Shown here piece after piece: positions 45,735 through 57,287 of a stretch of DNA of 64,000 nt. The notes under the pieces are model-generated. The model worked only from the letters and a program-made list of their open reading frames with translations. It ran no database searches and had not been told where the DNA came from. The position numbers and the translations under genes were made by a program. Origin of the DNA: Lenzites betulinus. Lineage: Eukaryota > Basidiomycota > Agaricomycetes > Polyporales > Polyporaceae. Numbering within the stretch: position 1 is the first letter of the stretch; each line of letters opens with the position of its first letter. Location of the stretch: the NCBI GenBank assembly GCA_022264855.1, contig JABYQU010000003.1, forward strand, positions 1,054,001-1,118,000, written 5' to 3'.

Positions 45735-48624
45735 ATGCTGCTGTCGCACGCCGTATTCGCGGTCGTGTATGGCGGTCTGCTGGCCTCTGCGCGAGTCCCG
45801 GGACCGGGCTACTACTACGCGGACGCTGATTCTGCTGAAGCCGCCTATCCTCAGGATGGCGCCGACGAAGTCCCTCGCCAGGGCGGTTCCTGGCAGTGGG
45901 TCCAGGGCGCGTCCCAGATGGTGATGGACACACACCGTCCTGAGAGAGAATATGTCGAACCCCAAAGGCCACTCCCCGGTCCTCCTCACCGTCCAGACGG
46001 GTTCCCTCACCCCCCGCAAGGCCCTCCGCACGAATTCCCTCACCCCCTCAAGGCCCTCCGCACGAAATCCCGGCTCCGTGCCCCGGCCCGCCGCCGCGAT
46101 TCCCGGGGCAAGAACCCGAAGTCCCCCCGGGTGCCCCGCCGGACCACTCTCAACTCACAATTTATCAGTTCCTTGAGAGGCGGCCTGAGTACGTTGACCC
46201 TTACAATGCACGTCGTCCGTAGATAATTAACAACCGCTCTTTAGGTTCTCCCGTCTGTTCAAAGCGGTCAACTTCACCGAGGACGTCACCAAGCTCTTCA
46301 ACGATTCCTCGGCGAAGTCTGTAAAATCTCTACCAAGTTCACATTCGTCGAGCTAATCAAAAGCCTCTTGTGTAGCATCACGTTCTTTGCCGTTCCGAAC
46401 CATGCTCTGCCTCACCCGCCTCCTCGCCGCAACCACTCAGAGTTCGTCTCCGACGCTGAAGATTTCCTCGGAGACGACTTCCTCGATGTTCTCAATGCTG
46501 CCGAGGGCCTCGTCCAACTCACCCACGACAAGACGGATCGGAAGACCATTTTCAAGGCAATCTTGAAGGCTATTCTGACATACGAAACCCTCCCCACCGC
46601 GCTTCCCGTGTCGGAGTTGGGCAAGAACGTCACATACGCCACCTCGCTGACGTTGCCTGACGGCTCGCTGGACGGCGAGGCGCTGCGCCTCCGCATCAGC
46701 TCCAGGCCCTCCCTCCTGCCCCCCTTCTCGGGCTTGGACGTAAACGTGGTGTCTAAGATTGTATGGTCTGACATCCAGACTAAGAACGGTGCGCGTCCTA
46801 TTCATGCACGCATCACTGAACAATATAGCTGACTGCGCCGGTGACCTCTAGGTTTGATCCACGTCGTCAACAGGCCTGTCCTCCCTGCGCCGTCTATCTT
46901 CCAGATTGGCTTCCTGTTCCCAGACTCGTTCTCTACCTTCGTATGTCGCATCAGCCGCGCTCTTTGCTATCAGTGCTAATATAGATGCGCAGACAACGGC
47001 GCTGCAGCGTGTTGGCCTAAGCGATGCTGCGGAGTGGCGCGAGGTGCCGAGCTCGGACGGAAAGCACACCGTCGACGGCTCGCCTGCGGTCACCGTCTTC
47101 GCGCCCACGAACAGGGCGTTCGCGAAGCTGCCGACGAAGCTCAAGTTCTTCCTATTCTCGCCTCTGGGAGAGAGGGCGCTCAAGAAGCTGCTGCAGTTCC
47201 ACATCGTGCCCGAGCTTGTTCTCCATTCCGGTGAGCACGGCTCTCGTGCAGTCCTTTCGGCGTCGCATTTCTGACTTTGATTCCTAGATTACATTCACAA
47301 TGCTTCTGAGGCAGATGCGAAGCACACCGTCCGTCGTAGCTGGACAGACGAGTTGGCCTTGGACATCTTCCGCAGCGTAGCCCCTGCCGAAGGCGTGCTT
47401 GCCAAGCCGCACGGCCGAGTTCCCGGGGCACAACGCGTAGGTATGTGGTCGGACTCTCCTCGCCACCCGCCTGCCCATGGGGGCCCCCACGAGCCGTGGG
47501 CTCCGCATCGCGAGCATGATGGTCCTCCCCCTCACCATTTCCCCGGAGGTGGACCCCATCCGCCGCCTCCTTTCTATGAACACGAGTGGCACCATGGACC
47601 CCCTTCGTTCCCGATGGATGGGCCGCATCACCCGCCTTTCCCCGGGCAGGGACCTCACCACCCGCCTTTCCCTGAACACGAACACGGCCCGCATCACCCG
47701 CCGTTCCTCGAGCATGAACATGGACCTCATCACCCGCCATTCCCTGAACACGGACCCCACCATCCGCCGTTCGATAATGGCCCGCACCATCCGCCGTTCG
47801 AACATGGACCCCACCACCCGCCGTTCCCCGAACATGGCCCGCACCCTCCCCCGCACTCGTTCCCAGGCCACGGCCCTCTCCCTCCCCCGCCTCCTCCGTT
47901 TGAGTACGACCCTCACTTCCACCACGATGGTCCCCGCCCCCCGCGCCCGGAGATCCACTATCACTTCCACATGTCGCCCCCGCCTCCTCATTTCCCGGGA
48001 GAAGGCCCGCACCCCCACCATGCACCTCCTCCCCACCACCCTCCTTTCGAGCACTTCCCTCCTCCTCCCCATAGTCCCCCCCATCACCCTCCTTTCGAGC
48101 ACTCACCTCCTCATGGCCCCCCGCCGCCGCCGCCGCCCCACAGCGACGGTCCCCACTCCCCCTTCCCGCGCCCGAAGATCGTCTACACGCGCAACATCAC
48201 CGTGCCGACCCTGCTCGCGAACCACTCCCTGAACCTGTTCGTGGCGCAAGTCGCACACACCAGCATCGTCCCTGGACACAACCGCACGACCTACCAGACA
48301 CGGACGTTCGCGCACGGCGCATACGTCTCCATCGCGGACATCCCGACGCGTAACGGTGTGCTGCACGTCGTCGACCGCATCTTGAACCCTCTGCGGCAGT
48401 CGCATGGCCCTCACCCTCCTCACGGCCCTCCTCATGGCCCGCCACACGGTCCCCCTGACGGCCCGCCGCCGCATGAGGGACATCCTCCGCACGGCCCTCC
48501 GCCCCACGATGGACCGCCGCCGCCTCATGGACCCCATGACGACGACTTTGTCGCTCAGGAGGACACGGAGGATGAGTGGGCCGGATGGGAGGAGTGGCTC
48601 CCCCTCTGGGCGAACGAGGATTAG
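45735..48624 (+). CDS. Secreted fasciclin (FAS1) protein with long His/Pro-rich insert, apparent frameshift
   Basis: The signal peptide MLLSHAVFAVVYGGLLASA marks secretion. After a Pro-rich segment, the first FAS1 domain starts LTIYQFLERRPE and continues, after the intron 46189-46244, as FSRLFKAVNFTEDV, TFFAVPNHAL, HDKTDRKTIFKAILKAIL and GLIHVVNRPVLP. The second has FTTALQRVGL, VTVFAPTNRAFAKLP and LKKLLQFHIVPE. It is interrupted (about 47450-48170) by roughly 240 residues of GPHHPPF-like repeats. It then resumes with LLANHSLNLFVAQVAH and GVLHVVDRILNP, followed by another PHGPPHGPP-rich run and an acidic end. The exon 1 frame changes at the C5 run 46043-46047, where one base is missing compared with the preceding copy of the same PPQGPPHEF repeat. 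FAS1 proteins act in adhesion at the cell wall; the role here is unknown. Confidence 0.82.
47560..48160 (+). repeat. Degenerate coding repeats for GPHHPPF-type His/Pro units
   Basis: Many imperfect units of roughly 21-36 bp encode HHPPFPEHGP-like strings within the second FAS1 domain of the fasciclin gene. Units are nearly identical around 47630-47840 and more diverged towards 48160. This suggests recent expansion by slippage or unequal crossing-over. Confidence 0.8.
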
Positions 48625-48802
48625 AGTGTCCTATCCCGAGGCATCTGCAATATCTCTCGCCATACACGCTGTGTTTCACTTCTCTGCCCCGTGCCCGAGT
48701 ATATCGTTCCATTCCCGCTGATACGTTCGTGCGTTTTAAACCACCTATCATTTGTAAACATGTACCGTCGATCGAATCGAAGAAATCGTCGTAGCTGACG
48801 GT

Positions 48803-48850
48803 GAGCCTGAAGCCTGAACATTTGAGCCTGAAGCCTGAACATTTGAGCCT
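48803..48850. repeat. 21-bp tandem repeat between convergent genes
   Basis: Two perfect 21-bp units (GAGCCTGAAGCCTGAACATTT) plus six bases of a third, between the fasciclin and MOD5-type stop codons. Likely in a 3' untranslated region. No function suggested. Confidence 0.8.
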
Positions 48851-48909
48851 CACAATAGCGCCCCAGCGGATCGCATACCGAGTTTCAAAGTAACGACCAT
48901 AAAAATGCA

Positions 48910-50821
48910 CTACGACAATCCTGGGGCCTCAAAACTCTCGCTCTTGTTGGCACCGTCAGGTCCGTCCCTACCTCGTTGGCGTTCTGGGTAAGGCTGATGG
49001 TGTGCTTTCTTGCCTTTCCCCGTCATGTAACGATGGCTTCGGCTCCGTAGATGCGCGTCCCAAAGTCCACCGCCTACCATGAAGGGCTGCTCAGGATCCG
49101 TCGTACAGATCTCGCAGACCTTATACTGGTTAGCCGCGAGTACTGCAACCGGGCTACCGGCAATGCTGGTCAGAATACGGCGTAACAGAGGTATCAAGCC
49201 GACGCACTCCGTTGCTTTCTCGCGTATGGCGAGCAGATCCGCCGCGGTAGCAGAAAGGCTCGCAGGATCAGGAAGAGATTCCTCTTCCAGGAATCCTGTG
49301 TAGATAGTATGAGCAAAGATGTGCATGAATACCGATAGTAGCGCGTACTTGAGGTGATGCGATCCGCAGTGTCAAGCACGTTGGTCTTCCATGCGTCCCC
49401 GAGCTCTGCACGCCATCTTGTCAGTCCTCGACGCACACCGTTCGCACATAAGTGGACTAACCTGTGGCATCTAGCAGGTAAGTGGGTACGATAGGGACGC
49501 CGTTTTCCGTTTGGCTTTCGGCGTTCGCGGCGTTGACGGCGGGGAGGAGTTTGTTGCGTATCCACGTCACCTGGCGTTTCGCATACCGCCTAGTCCCTAG
49601 CTTCATCTGCTCGACAGCCCTTCTGAAAGTTGCTTCGGATGGTTCGGGGGCGCTCAAGTAGTTGTGGAACTCCTTGTATCCTACAACGACAGGTGAGTAT
49701 TATTCGAGAGAGGGCTTCAGTGTGAGGAACATTACCAATTGCTTGGTATATCCCGAGCGTGTAGTCCATATGACGTCCATCACCGGGAGGCTGGTGTTCA
49801 TTCACAGATGCAGCAGTAGAGGCAATCGTTCTCAAAGTACGTATTTCGTTGAGGAGGCCTTGCTACTGCGCCGTATTTCGTCCGTAAACAAGGGTCCGAC
49901 TCAAATCTGTGGGGTGGGGCTTACCTCAATCATCTGGTCAACTCGTTCATCCAGACGAGGCTTCAATATGTCTGGTTTCGCATACAGCCAAAAGCATAGA
50001 GTGCGGTATCTTTGACGAAGGCACAGTCACCACCACAGTCAGCTCATGCGTGCCGCATCAGACGTACCTTGGTCTTGGAGACGCTTTCGATTGCTCCTGG
50101 ATGATCTCGCTTGCAAGCTGGCCGTTTTCATGGATGATGCGCAGATTTGTGAGCACCTTCCGCGCGTCATGCCAGTGCCATCGCTGTGCCACCAGAGGGT
50201 CAATTGCTGAAAGCAGATCGTATAGCTTTTGAGCCGTGGAAGGGTCGCTATCTGCAGTAGGAGCCTGCTCAGGAAGGTTATTGAAGAGTGCAAGTAGCTC
50301 AGGCGGAAGCGCGGCAAGCGCATTGGAGAGGCCTTCTGACTGTGGGACGCAGCTTCCCGGTGTATTCGACGCCCCTCCTTGCTTGCTCAGGGAAACCATG
50401 CGCTCCGGGAAGATGAGGTGTTGGATCCAATATGAAGTTCCGCCCACTACGATTGGTAGTTGATTCATGTTGTGTGTCTCCTCGATCTGCATCGGTCCTT
50501 AGTGCTGTATTGGACTCTGTAGGCCGTAGATCTCACCACTTGCATAGCGTCCTTGATCCATTCAGGACCCGTCAGCTGCTCGCCAGGTCTTTTGTAGTCC
50601 ATGAGGAGATGATCGACGCCGGAACGCTCTTCGACCGGGACCTTGTTCGTAATGACGTCCATCCCTGCGTAGACCTGCATCGAATCTGCATTGATGATTC
50701 TTGCGCCACGGTATGGATGCTTCCCGCCGCCATGAGCCAGGGAGAGGGCGAGCTCAATACCAAGTTTTGACTTCCCCACTCCCGTAGTTCCACAGATGAC
50801 CACAACCGGCTTGACAGACAT
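48910..50821 (-). CDS. MOD5: tRNA dimethylallyltransferase (isopentenyltransferase, MiaA/Mod5 type)
   Basis: Adds dimethylallyl to A37 of tRNAs reading U-starting codons. The N terminus is MSVKPVVVICGTTGVGKSK with the P-loop, then ARIINADSMQVYAGMDVITNK and GVDHLLMDY. Next come QLPIVVGGTSYWIQHLIF, HWHDARKVLTNLRII, a catalytic tail RYAKRQVTWIRNKL and a C-terminal matrin-type C2H2 zinc finger (CEICTTD, then WDAHLRSRSHR), as in eukaryotic TRIT1/Mod5. At least six exons; the stop is at 48910. An in-frame extension to 50938 adds 39 residues rich in Arg, Ser and hydrophobics (SWISRLLRSIRP), which could be a mitochondrial presequence used from an upstream start. Confidence 0.92.
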
Positions 50822-51273
50822 CGGCCTGATTGAACGCAATAATCTGCTGATCCAGGACGTCTGTACGAGCAGCAAAATTGTGATGTCAGTGTGGTAAGGC
50901 AAACTTCGACAAGTGAAAATATCCATAATCACTGACAAATATCATGCAGTATGCGGCTAGTCACGGAACTGCCACTGTAGTACTATGTCGCCAACTTCAT
51001 GAAGGAAGTCGGCAGGAGCTAGTCGACATGTGGTACTATATCAAATTAGATCATACGTTCAAGCAGGAAGCTCAAGCTGGCGCCCGTCGAGTGCTTCAGC
51101 ACTGCAGCGATGACGTACGCATAAGTGTACTGAAAGTACTCTTGTTCGCCACAGGTCGAATATGACAATCATGCTGGAAACTGAAGATTCCAGACAGTAG
51201 ATCGACTGCACAGCACAATGCCACCAAAGTGGTGTGAACGTATACATAAAATTCGCCATGCAAGTTAGCGAGA
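50822..51273. other. Gap between MOD5-type gene and PRP38
   Basis: About 450 bp between two minus-strand genes, containing the MOD5-type promoter or leader and the PRP38 3' region. No additional gene seen. Confidence 0.5.
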
Positions 51274-52381
51274 CTAAGCAGCGGTATCCATACGGTCCGG
51301 AGAGATACTACGACTACGAGAACGGAACCGCGCAGGTGAGCCTCCCGCCGACCCGTTGGCACGATCAGGAGAGATGCTGCGACTTCGTGACCGGTACGGA
51401 GACCCGGATCGCGAACGGCTTCGACTACGAGACACATACCGGGAGCCAGGCGACGACGGCGACTTGCTTCCTCTGCTAGCGCTCCGCCCTCTGCTTGCAC
51501 TTCCTGATCGCGAACGACTCCTTGCACTGCGCGGACTCCGCGAGCGGCCGTCTCGATCGCTGCTGCGACTTCGGCTGCGACTCTTCTCGCTGCCATGCTC
51601 GCTCTTGCCCTCCATGGCGTCCAATAACCGACTTTTCCTCGGGCCAATCTCCTCGAGGTCTTCGAGGACGTCCCGTTTTGTGAGGCGTGGCAGGATCAGG
51701 TCGCAGACGCGCTCCTCGTTCAACAGTTGGTCTACGAGTTCATCCATATGTATGATCGAATAGCCGCCTGATTGACATGAGCAGTGATTGAGGAACAGAA
51801 TGCCCATACCACGCACCCATGCCTCGATATCGTAGTTTTCGATAGTCCTTGAGTAATGGTTCCAGGACTTCGTAGACGTCGGCGGGTCGAAATGTCATGC
51901 GGACATACATGGCTGCTAATGCCCGTAGATATCTCATAGCAACATGTCAGTATCCCCGGCGATGTGCAAGCGAGCATAACTTACTTGAACTCATCTGCCT
52001 GTAAGTACTCCAACAAGATCTCCTTCTCCGGCTGGATTTGCAGGAGTTTAAGTAGCAAGCAGAGAAACTCTGTGGGCTTTTGGTTGCCATAGACGCCGCC
52101 GATCGCCTTCAGCTCTATTGTCTTGTCAATGATGGTCTCCGCTGTTAGGTAGGTGTGATTCAGAAGGGCAACTCTGCACCGAAACATAGAACACATACCA
52201 GTCAGGGCGAAACAATGCTCCTTCCAGAAGGCCGCTTCATAGATGCGGTTGCGAATGACCGATTCGACTAGGTACTAAGCATTCAGTTACATATGTCTTC
52301 CTCTCACGGCAGAAAGGGGGGACATACCTGAGGATTCTGCCCATGGATAGAGGTTGCACCGCGTACAGTGGTGTTGGCCAT
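51274..52381 (-). CDS. PRP38: Pre-mRNA-splicing factor Prp38
   Basis: Component of the spliceosomal B complex. The N terminus MANTTVRGATSIHGQNPQ is encoded by exon 1 (52381-52328), followed by YLVESVIRNRIYEAAFWKEHCFAL, then KAIGGVYGNQKPTEFLCLLLKLLQIQPEKEI, YLRALAAMYVRMTF, YEVLEPLLKDYRKLR and HMDELVDQLL. These define the Prp38 domain in canonical order across several short exons. The last exon adds an RS-rich tail (SRSRSRSGS-type, roughly 100 residues), as in animal PRPF38B and basidiomycete orthologues. Stop TAG at 51276-51274. Confidence 0.94.
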
Positions 52382-52741
52382 GTCGAACGCGTTGTTTGTT
52401 GGTGTTTGTCACCTCGCGCTTCCTCTTGACCTCGCCCGAAAAGGCAGGTAGACTTGGATTCTACTGAACGCCAGCTCGCCATTGCGATCGTCGCACGACA
52501 GTAGTTTGATTACATCGCATATGGTGCAATGAAATATACTTTCATTTCATAAAGTGTATCAAAAATAATTCACATATCGTATGACTTGATGCAAGCTGTA
52601 GTTTATTCTCGTCGAAGTCGATTACTCGAATATCAAGTATTCGCATTGCATGAGCCAACTCGTTACATCGTAATAATCCCATAATATATCCAAGCAACAC
52701 GTGAGGAGCCCATTTTGCGTCAACCAAGAACACAGGTGTCA
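52382..52741. other. AT-rich gap between PRP38 and SurE-like gene
   Basis: 360 bp, notably AT-rich at 52500-52700. Contains the PRP38 promoter and the SurE-like 3' region. No gene supported. Confidence 0.5.
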
Positions 52742-54288
52742 TCACAATAAGTGGCTGGTGCGAATACTCTTCCGGAGATGCCTCTGGATGGGCCGAGCAA
52801 TGTGCTCGGGAGCATCATAATCGACCGAGAAAATACTGACTGCGGTCTCGCACTGCGCGCTGGTCGGTGTCTCACCTGTGCACCTATACATTAAAAACAA
52901 GCAAATGATCTCAGCGTAAGCGACGCACCGGGATCCTCGCGTACGCCGTTGATGTTAGCATTGATTCCGCGAGCCTCCCTATAGTATGCGCCTATGTCAG
53001 CACAGAACATCAGAGAGAGCGTCAACCTTACAAGTCGTTAGTGACGGGGAACCCTGTAGTTGGGTTCAGAGTTATCTGGTTCACAACCGCACCACCGGTC
53101 ATGCGGGTAAGAGTGAATGGAGGCTGTAGATTCGAGTCAGGAGAGTTAGGAAGTTGTGGGTGGAAATTCATGTGGTAGTGCGTACTGCAGTACAGTTGCT
53201 TCCAGGACCGAACGTGGGGATGTTGACGCTGATATGGGTCAGGAATCACTGAGGTTGAGAATAAGTTATAAGGTACTAACGTAAGTCCCACGCCAAAAGG
53301 TAACAGGCGCTCTTGTGTGACATTCACATTGTCGGATAAGGCACGTACGAGATCGGCGACGACCTGTGCGTGGCAGATGTTTAGGTTTATGATGGTAGGA
53401 TTAACAGCTGAGGAACACGTACCTGTGCGGCTAGGTTGGCGGGGTCACTCGCATCACCGGTGTTCGTGGTGAAAGACCGATGTGTACTGTTGCCAGCGGA
53501 GAAGGCAATCGCAGGAATCTATTGAGGTTCTCTGGAGATTAGCTTTTGACTTTATAGATACTAAGAATAAACACTTACGCCGCGTTCAACGGCGGTGTAC
53601 GTTGCACCAATGGTACCACTTAGCGTGTACAAGAACGGTCCGTTATTCTGGCCCTCATTCGGGCCGGATACAACCAGGTCGATAGGACTGCTGCCGAAGT
53701 GCTTGGGAGCGATGATATCGATTCCGAACACGACCTGCGTCAGCCGACAGCATCTAATCAGATAAGGGGCTCTGAAAGGCAAACGGTGATCCTTACCGAG
53801 GCCGACGGAGTACCATTGAAGTAAACTTGGAAGTTGATCAGCATATGACCAGGCTCATTGACAGCATCCGCCTAGTTGAACTCACAGAAATCGGCGTTCT
53901 GGCTATCCTGACCAAAGAACGGCGCGCCGACCGGGATCGACCCAAATTCACCGCCAGGCGCAGTTATATTGGTGGTAGGAAGAACGAATGTGCCGCCCTT
54001 CCCGGACTGCTGAACGGCGGGCCTAGGGGGCGATGAGCTACAAATTATTGAGGAGCGGCATAGTGACCTACCCCACCAACAGGACATCGTGTCCATCCGC
54101 CTTCAGAGCTGTGTAAGCAGCACTAGGTCACAGATAGTTGTAAGGGCACTGAAAAGTAGAACAGTATAAGTGATAGTACAGACGTACCGAATGTTTGCCG
54201 AAGCCCAACTATCATCATTCGTGAGCAGCACGTTCAGTGCCGACGAACACGACAGTAGCGCAAACAGGGTAACGATGCTCTTCCACAT
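52742..54288 (-). CDS. Secreted SurE-like 5'-nucleotidase / acid phosphatase
   Basis: Fungal SurE-type phosphohydrolase with signal peptide MWKSIVTLFALLSCSSALN. The metal site LLTNDDSWASANIR keeps both Asp residues but has Ser where Gly is usual. Further blocks are YTALKADGHDVLLVG, FNGTPSAS, VVSGPNEGQNNGPF (canonical SGPN motif), GTIGATYTAVERGIPAIAFSAG and NVNIPTFGPGSN. The C terminus reads GETPTSAQCETAVSIFSVDYDAP, with stop at 52744-52742. The coding sequence is broken by many short introns (seven or more); not every join was verified. Probably extracellular or vacuolar, releasing phosphate from nucleotides. Confidence 0.88.
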
Positions 54289-54360
54289 TGTTGGCGCTTT
54301 GCAAGTCGAGCGGTAGCCGTAGGATGGACGGGCCAGGATCACAGCAGCGTACAAGCTCAA

Positions 54361-54366
54361 TTTATA
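54361..54366 (-). promoter_or_regulatory. TATA box of the SurE-like gene
   Basis: TATAAA on the minus strand, about 73-78 bp before the ATG at 54288, in an otherwise mixed-composition promoter. Position and sequence fit a TATA box. Confidence 0.55.
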
Positions 54367-54385
54367 CGTTTGGTGTCTCGGCCGA

Positions 54386-54414
54386 GGTCTCAGCAAAGAT
54401 TCCCAGGGGCGCAG
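54386..54414. repeat. Dispersed 28-bp repeat, copy A
   Basis: GGTCTCAGC..AGATTCCCAGGGG.GCAG matches 57288-57315 with two substitutions and one length difference. Flanks do not match obviously. Could be a remnant of a transposon end or chance conservation. Confidence 0.5.
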
Positions 54415-55538
54415 TTCGTGTTGAGCTCAACAGCGTGCTTCATCCTGGACAACGAATGAGCGATGCCGATAGCACACACGTTGGTGGGCTTGTCGAAACG
54501 TGCTCATGCGGAAGCCGATGGCCGGTGCTGAGCGTTTGAACAACTAAATTACATGAGTGGCTGAACTGTACCGACAGGCATGCTGATGCGAACTCCAGAA
54601 TTGGTCTTAGACGGACAGTCCTGGGATCATGAGCAGAAGTTAGCGGAGTGCGCTTCGAAAACGTACGTAAGTGGGAAAGAACCTCTCACCCGATCTAATA
54701 GTATGCTTGTACATGGTCAAGTGCCCGAATGTTTACTTGACGTTCCCCCAGGCCGAAAATCCGCCGCTGATACTTCTTGTTGCTAATTATTGCTTGTGCT
54801 GGTCTTTAGGGTAGTAGCATAAGACCCCTTCTTGACGTCGGATGAGTCGGACAGATGAGTGTATCGAAAGCCATATTAGGAACTCTATGATTGCTTTCCT
54901 TTACTTTCCGGGGATGTCATTGGTCTTCTTGTGTGGCTGTCCCGGTATGTTTCAGCCGCGACAAATAGTTCCTAGATCGTACACCGGGCGCTGCGGAGGC
55001 ATGAGTAGTAGCTGGCCTACGCGAATGGTTCTACGGGGCCCGTCTTCAACTGCCCACAAGTGCAGCGTGAACAAGGCCCGACAAAGTACACAGCGTGACA
55101 GCATCGCTCTACGTCCAGTCGCAAGCGCACGCACCTACACCTGCTTTCCATGTCCTCCATCTGTTCCGCCTCACTCCGGACCATTCGGTGGAGTACGTGG
55201 CTGTGCTACCTGACAAGAGTGAACGAGCGTTATCAGAGAGCAGTAGTGATCGATGATCACCAATGGTTTGGATGGGCGAATGCCGAGTGGTCCCCTAAAC
55301 GCACTCAGACGCAAGCCCAAGAAACTCCAGCACAATGGAGAGAGGATGCAAGACAAGGCAAACTTCATCAATTTGTATGCGTACAACATATAGTGATTTT
55401 GTCCAGTTTCATCGCTCTCGATACCGGCTCGATGCGATGATGCACTCCTGGTACGGTCTAACACTCGATAATGTATCAGAGAGGTGCGCGAATGGGTCAT
55501 GTACGTTCGGGAAAGCGCTCACCATACGTCGATTAGAT

Positions 55539-56021
55539 CTACTGGGGCTGGACGAGAACGAAAGCATTCACGGGAGTGTCCTGGAGACTCAAGCATGTTT
55601 GGAGGGGGACCACGGCGGAAACGTCGCAGATCGCCGCTTCCGAGTCGGGGGGGCCCGGTGTAGAGGATTGGGATACGAGGACGTCGAATGGCAAGTCCTC
55701 CGTGGAATCCAGCACAAGCTGGGCGCTGTTGAAGACCTCGCCCAAGTTGATGAACTGGCAGAAGTTGAGCTGTATGTCAACCAGGGGGAAGTCAATGCAG
55801 CCTTGCTGGCAGCCGGAGTCGAGGCAGGCGCTGAAACGAGCGCGGCTGTTGGCCCTCGTCGACAACGCATGTAATGAAGAGTCTGCGTTGGTGGCGTTCG
55901 CATCGTTCTCGATGAAGGCTGAGAGAGACGTGGCTGCGGGGTCGTAGGCAACTTGGCTGGCCCCACATAAAATGGCTGGAGCGAGAACGGCGAGTGCAAG
56001 TGCGGCGCGGAAGGAAGACAT
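55539..56021 (-). CDS. Small secreted cysteine-containing protein
   Basis: Single-exon 160-residue protein. ATG at 56021 (MSSFRAALALAVLAPAILCGAS) gives a clear signal peptide; the frame is open upstream to 56093 but that part lacks secretory character. The mature part has six Cys (ACLDSGCQQGC, NFC, AIC and TC), a DFPLVDIQLNFCQF stretch and no known domain. A TATA box lies 85-91 bp upstream. Such proteins are common in basidiomycete secretomes, as wall proteins or effectors, but nothing here shows which. The Arg-Ala-Arg near the start of the Cys region could be a protease site. Confidence 0.72.
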   Translation of the reverse strand: MSSFRAALALAVLAPAILCGASQVAYDPAATSLSAFIENDANATNADSSLHALSTRANSRARFSACLDSGCQQGCIDFPLVDIQLNFCQFINLGEVFNSAQLVLDSTEDLPFDVLVSQSSTPGPPDSEAAICDVSAVVPLQTCLSLQDTPVNAFVLVQPQ

Positions 56022-56105
56022 CGGTGCGTAGAACGACTTGGAGAAGAGGTGTTGTCGTATGTGGCGTGGAGCTGGCTGATTCACTTCGCCCACTTCATAT
56101 TGGGC

Positions 56106-56112
56106 TTTTATA
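56106..56112 (-). promoter_or_regulatory. TATA box of the small secreted protein gene
   Basis: TATAAAA on the minus strand, 85-91 bp before the ATG at 56021. The consensus match and the spacing support both the start choice and strong regulated expression. Confidence 0.6.
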
Positions 56113-57287
56113 TCAGCAAACCCATACCCCGAAAATCATGGCATGTTCGTCCTTGGTTACTGTCTTGCAGAGTTATTCCCTCAATTTGTGTGACCTACTG
56201 TAGTCCTTGGGCCTTGGCTATGCTCGGCTACACCTCCAGTGCATGTGGAACCCTTTCGGCGGCGTATGATGGCAATTGCTTTGCACTGGCGTGCCTGACG
56301 CTGGGATATCTAGACATTGGAATACATCAGTGGATCAGCTTTGCAGAGTTGTGGTTGTTCCCTCTCGGAGGATGAAGCTTCGAGGGCCAACCACGGACGC
56401 TCGGCGCTGGTGAGTCTCTCTGATGGCAGAGAACCCGGGCGCATCCCAATCATGATGCGTTTACATGACTAGCTTGCGAGAGCGCGGGTGTTGTGAGGCA
56501 GCATCTGAGCGAACGCCGAAACATACGCGCTGCAGTAAGTACTGGTGGGGCGATGCGAGAGTCGCGCGCACCATATACACGCCTCCGCACAAGCCGGCAC
56601 CGTCCACCCGGCGTCTGTCCCGCTCGATTCGGAGTCGCAGACATGCGCTCAGTACTCTTCAGTACTCTCCCCCTACGTCTTCTTCCAATATCTTCCTACT
56701 TTCCCCAGTGTTCGCTCAGCTTCGTATTTCATTGTTTCTCTGGGGCGGGGCTGAAGTTGAGATATAGCTGTGTATCGCAGTACCCACCCACGCTGGTGTG
56801 GTCTCTTCGCCATCCATCCCACCAACCTTTCTCTGCCCACTTGTCTCATCCATCTCATGCGTCGCGACTCATCCTGTGCCCCCCTTCGGCATATGTGTCG
56901 CGCAAAGCCCCCTTGGCGAACTCTCGTTTCTCTCTGTGCTCGCGACCTGGTGCTTCAGACACTTGAACCTCCCACAGAACTGTCCATCTAGGGTGAATGT
57001 TTCGTCGAAGCTCTGTTGGATGGTGACGAACTGGGCCAGGAAGGCTTTTGGCTGGTAAGTGCTAGCCTCCGTTGCGGCCTGTTATAGATATAGATGACAT
57101 TCAGTCGATTCGTTATAACAAGTACGTGCTTGAATTCACATTGCGGGTCCTACTACGACCCATACATGACGTAGGCGTACATTGGCACATCATGAGGCTA
57201 CTGACCGTCGTACACTGCGGCTGAGAGTACCAGTGACGTTCTAGTATTACAACTCTGCCTGAGAGTAGTTGCGGTGCTAGTAAACGG

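Larger units (their letters stand above)
54289..55538. other. Intergenic, SurE-like gene / small secreted protein gene
   Basis: About 1.25 kb with the SurE-like promoter at its left end. Contains one copy (54386-54414) of a 28-bp sequence repeated at 57288-57315. No gene supported; open frames are short and motif-free. Confidence 0.5.
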
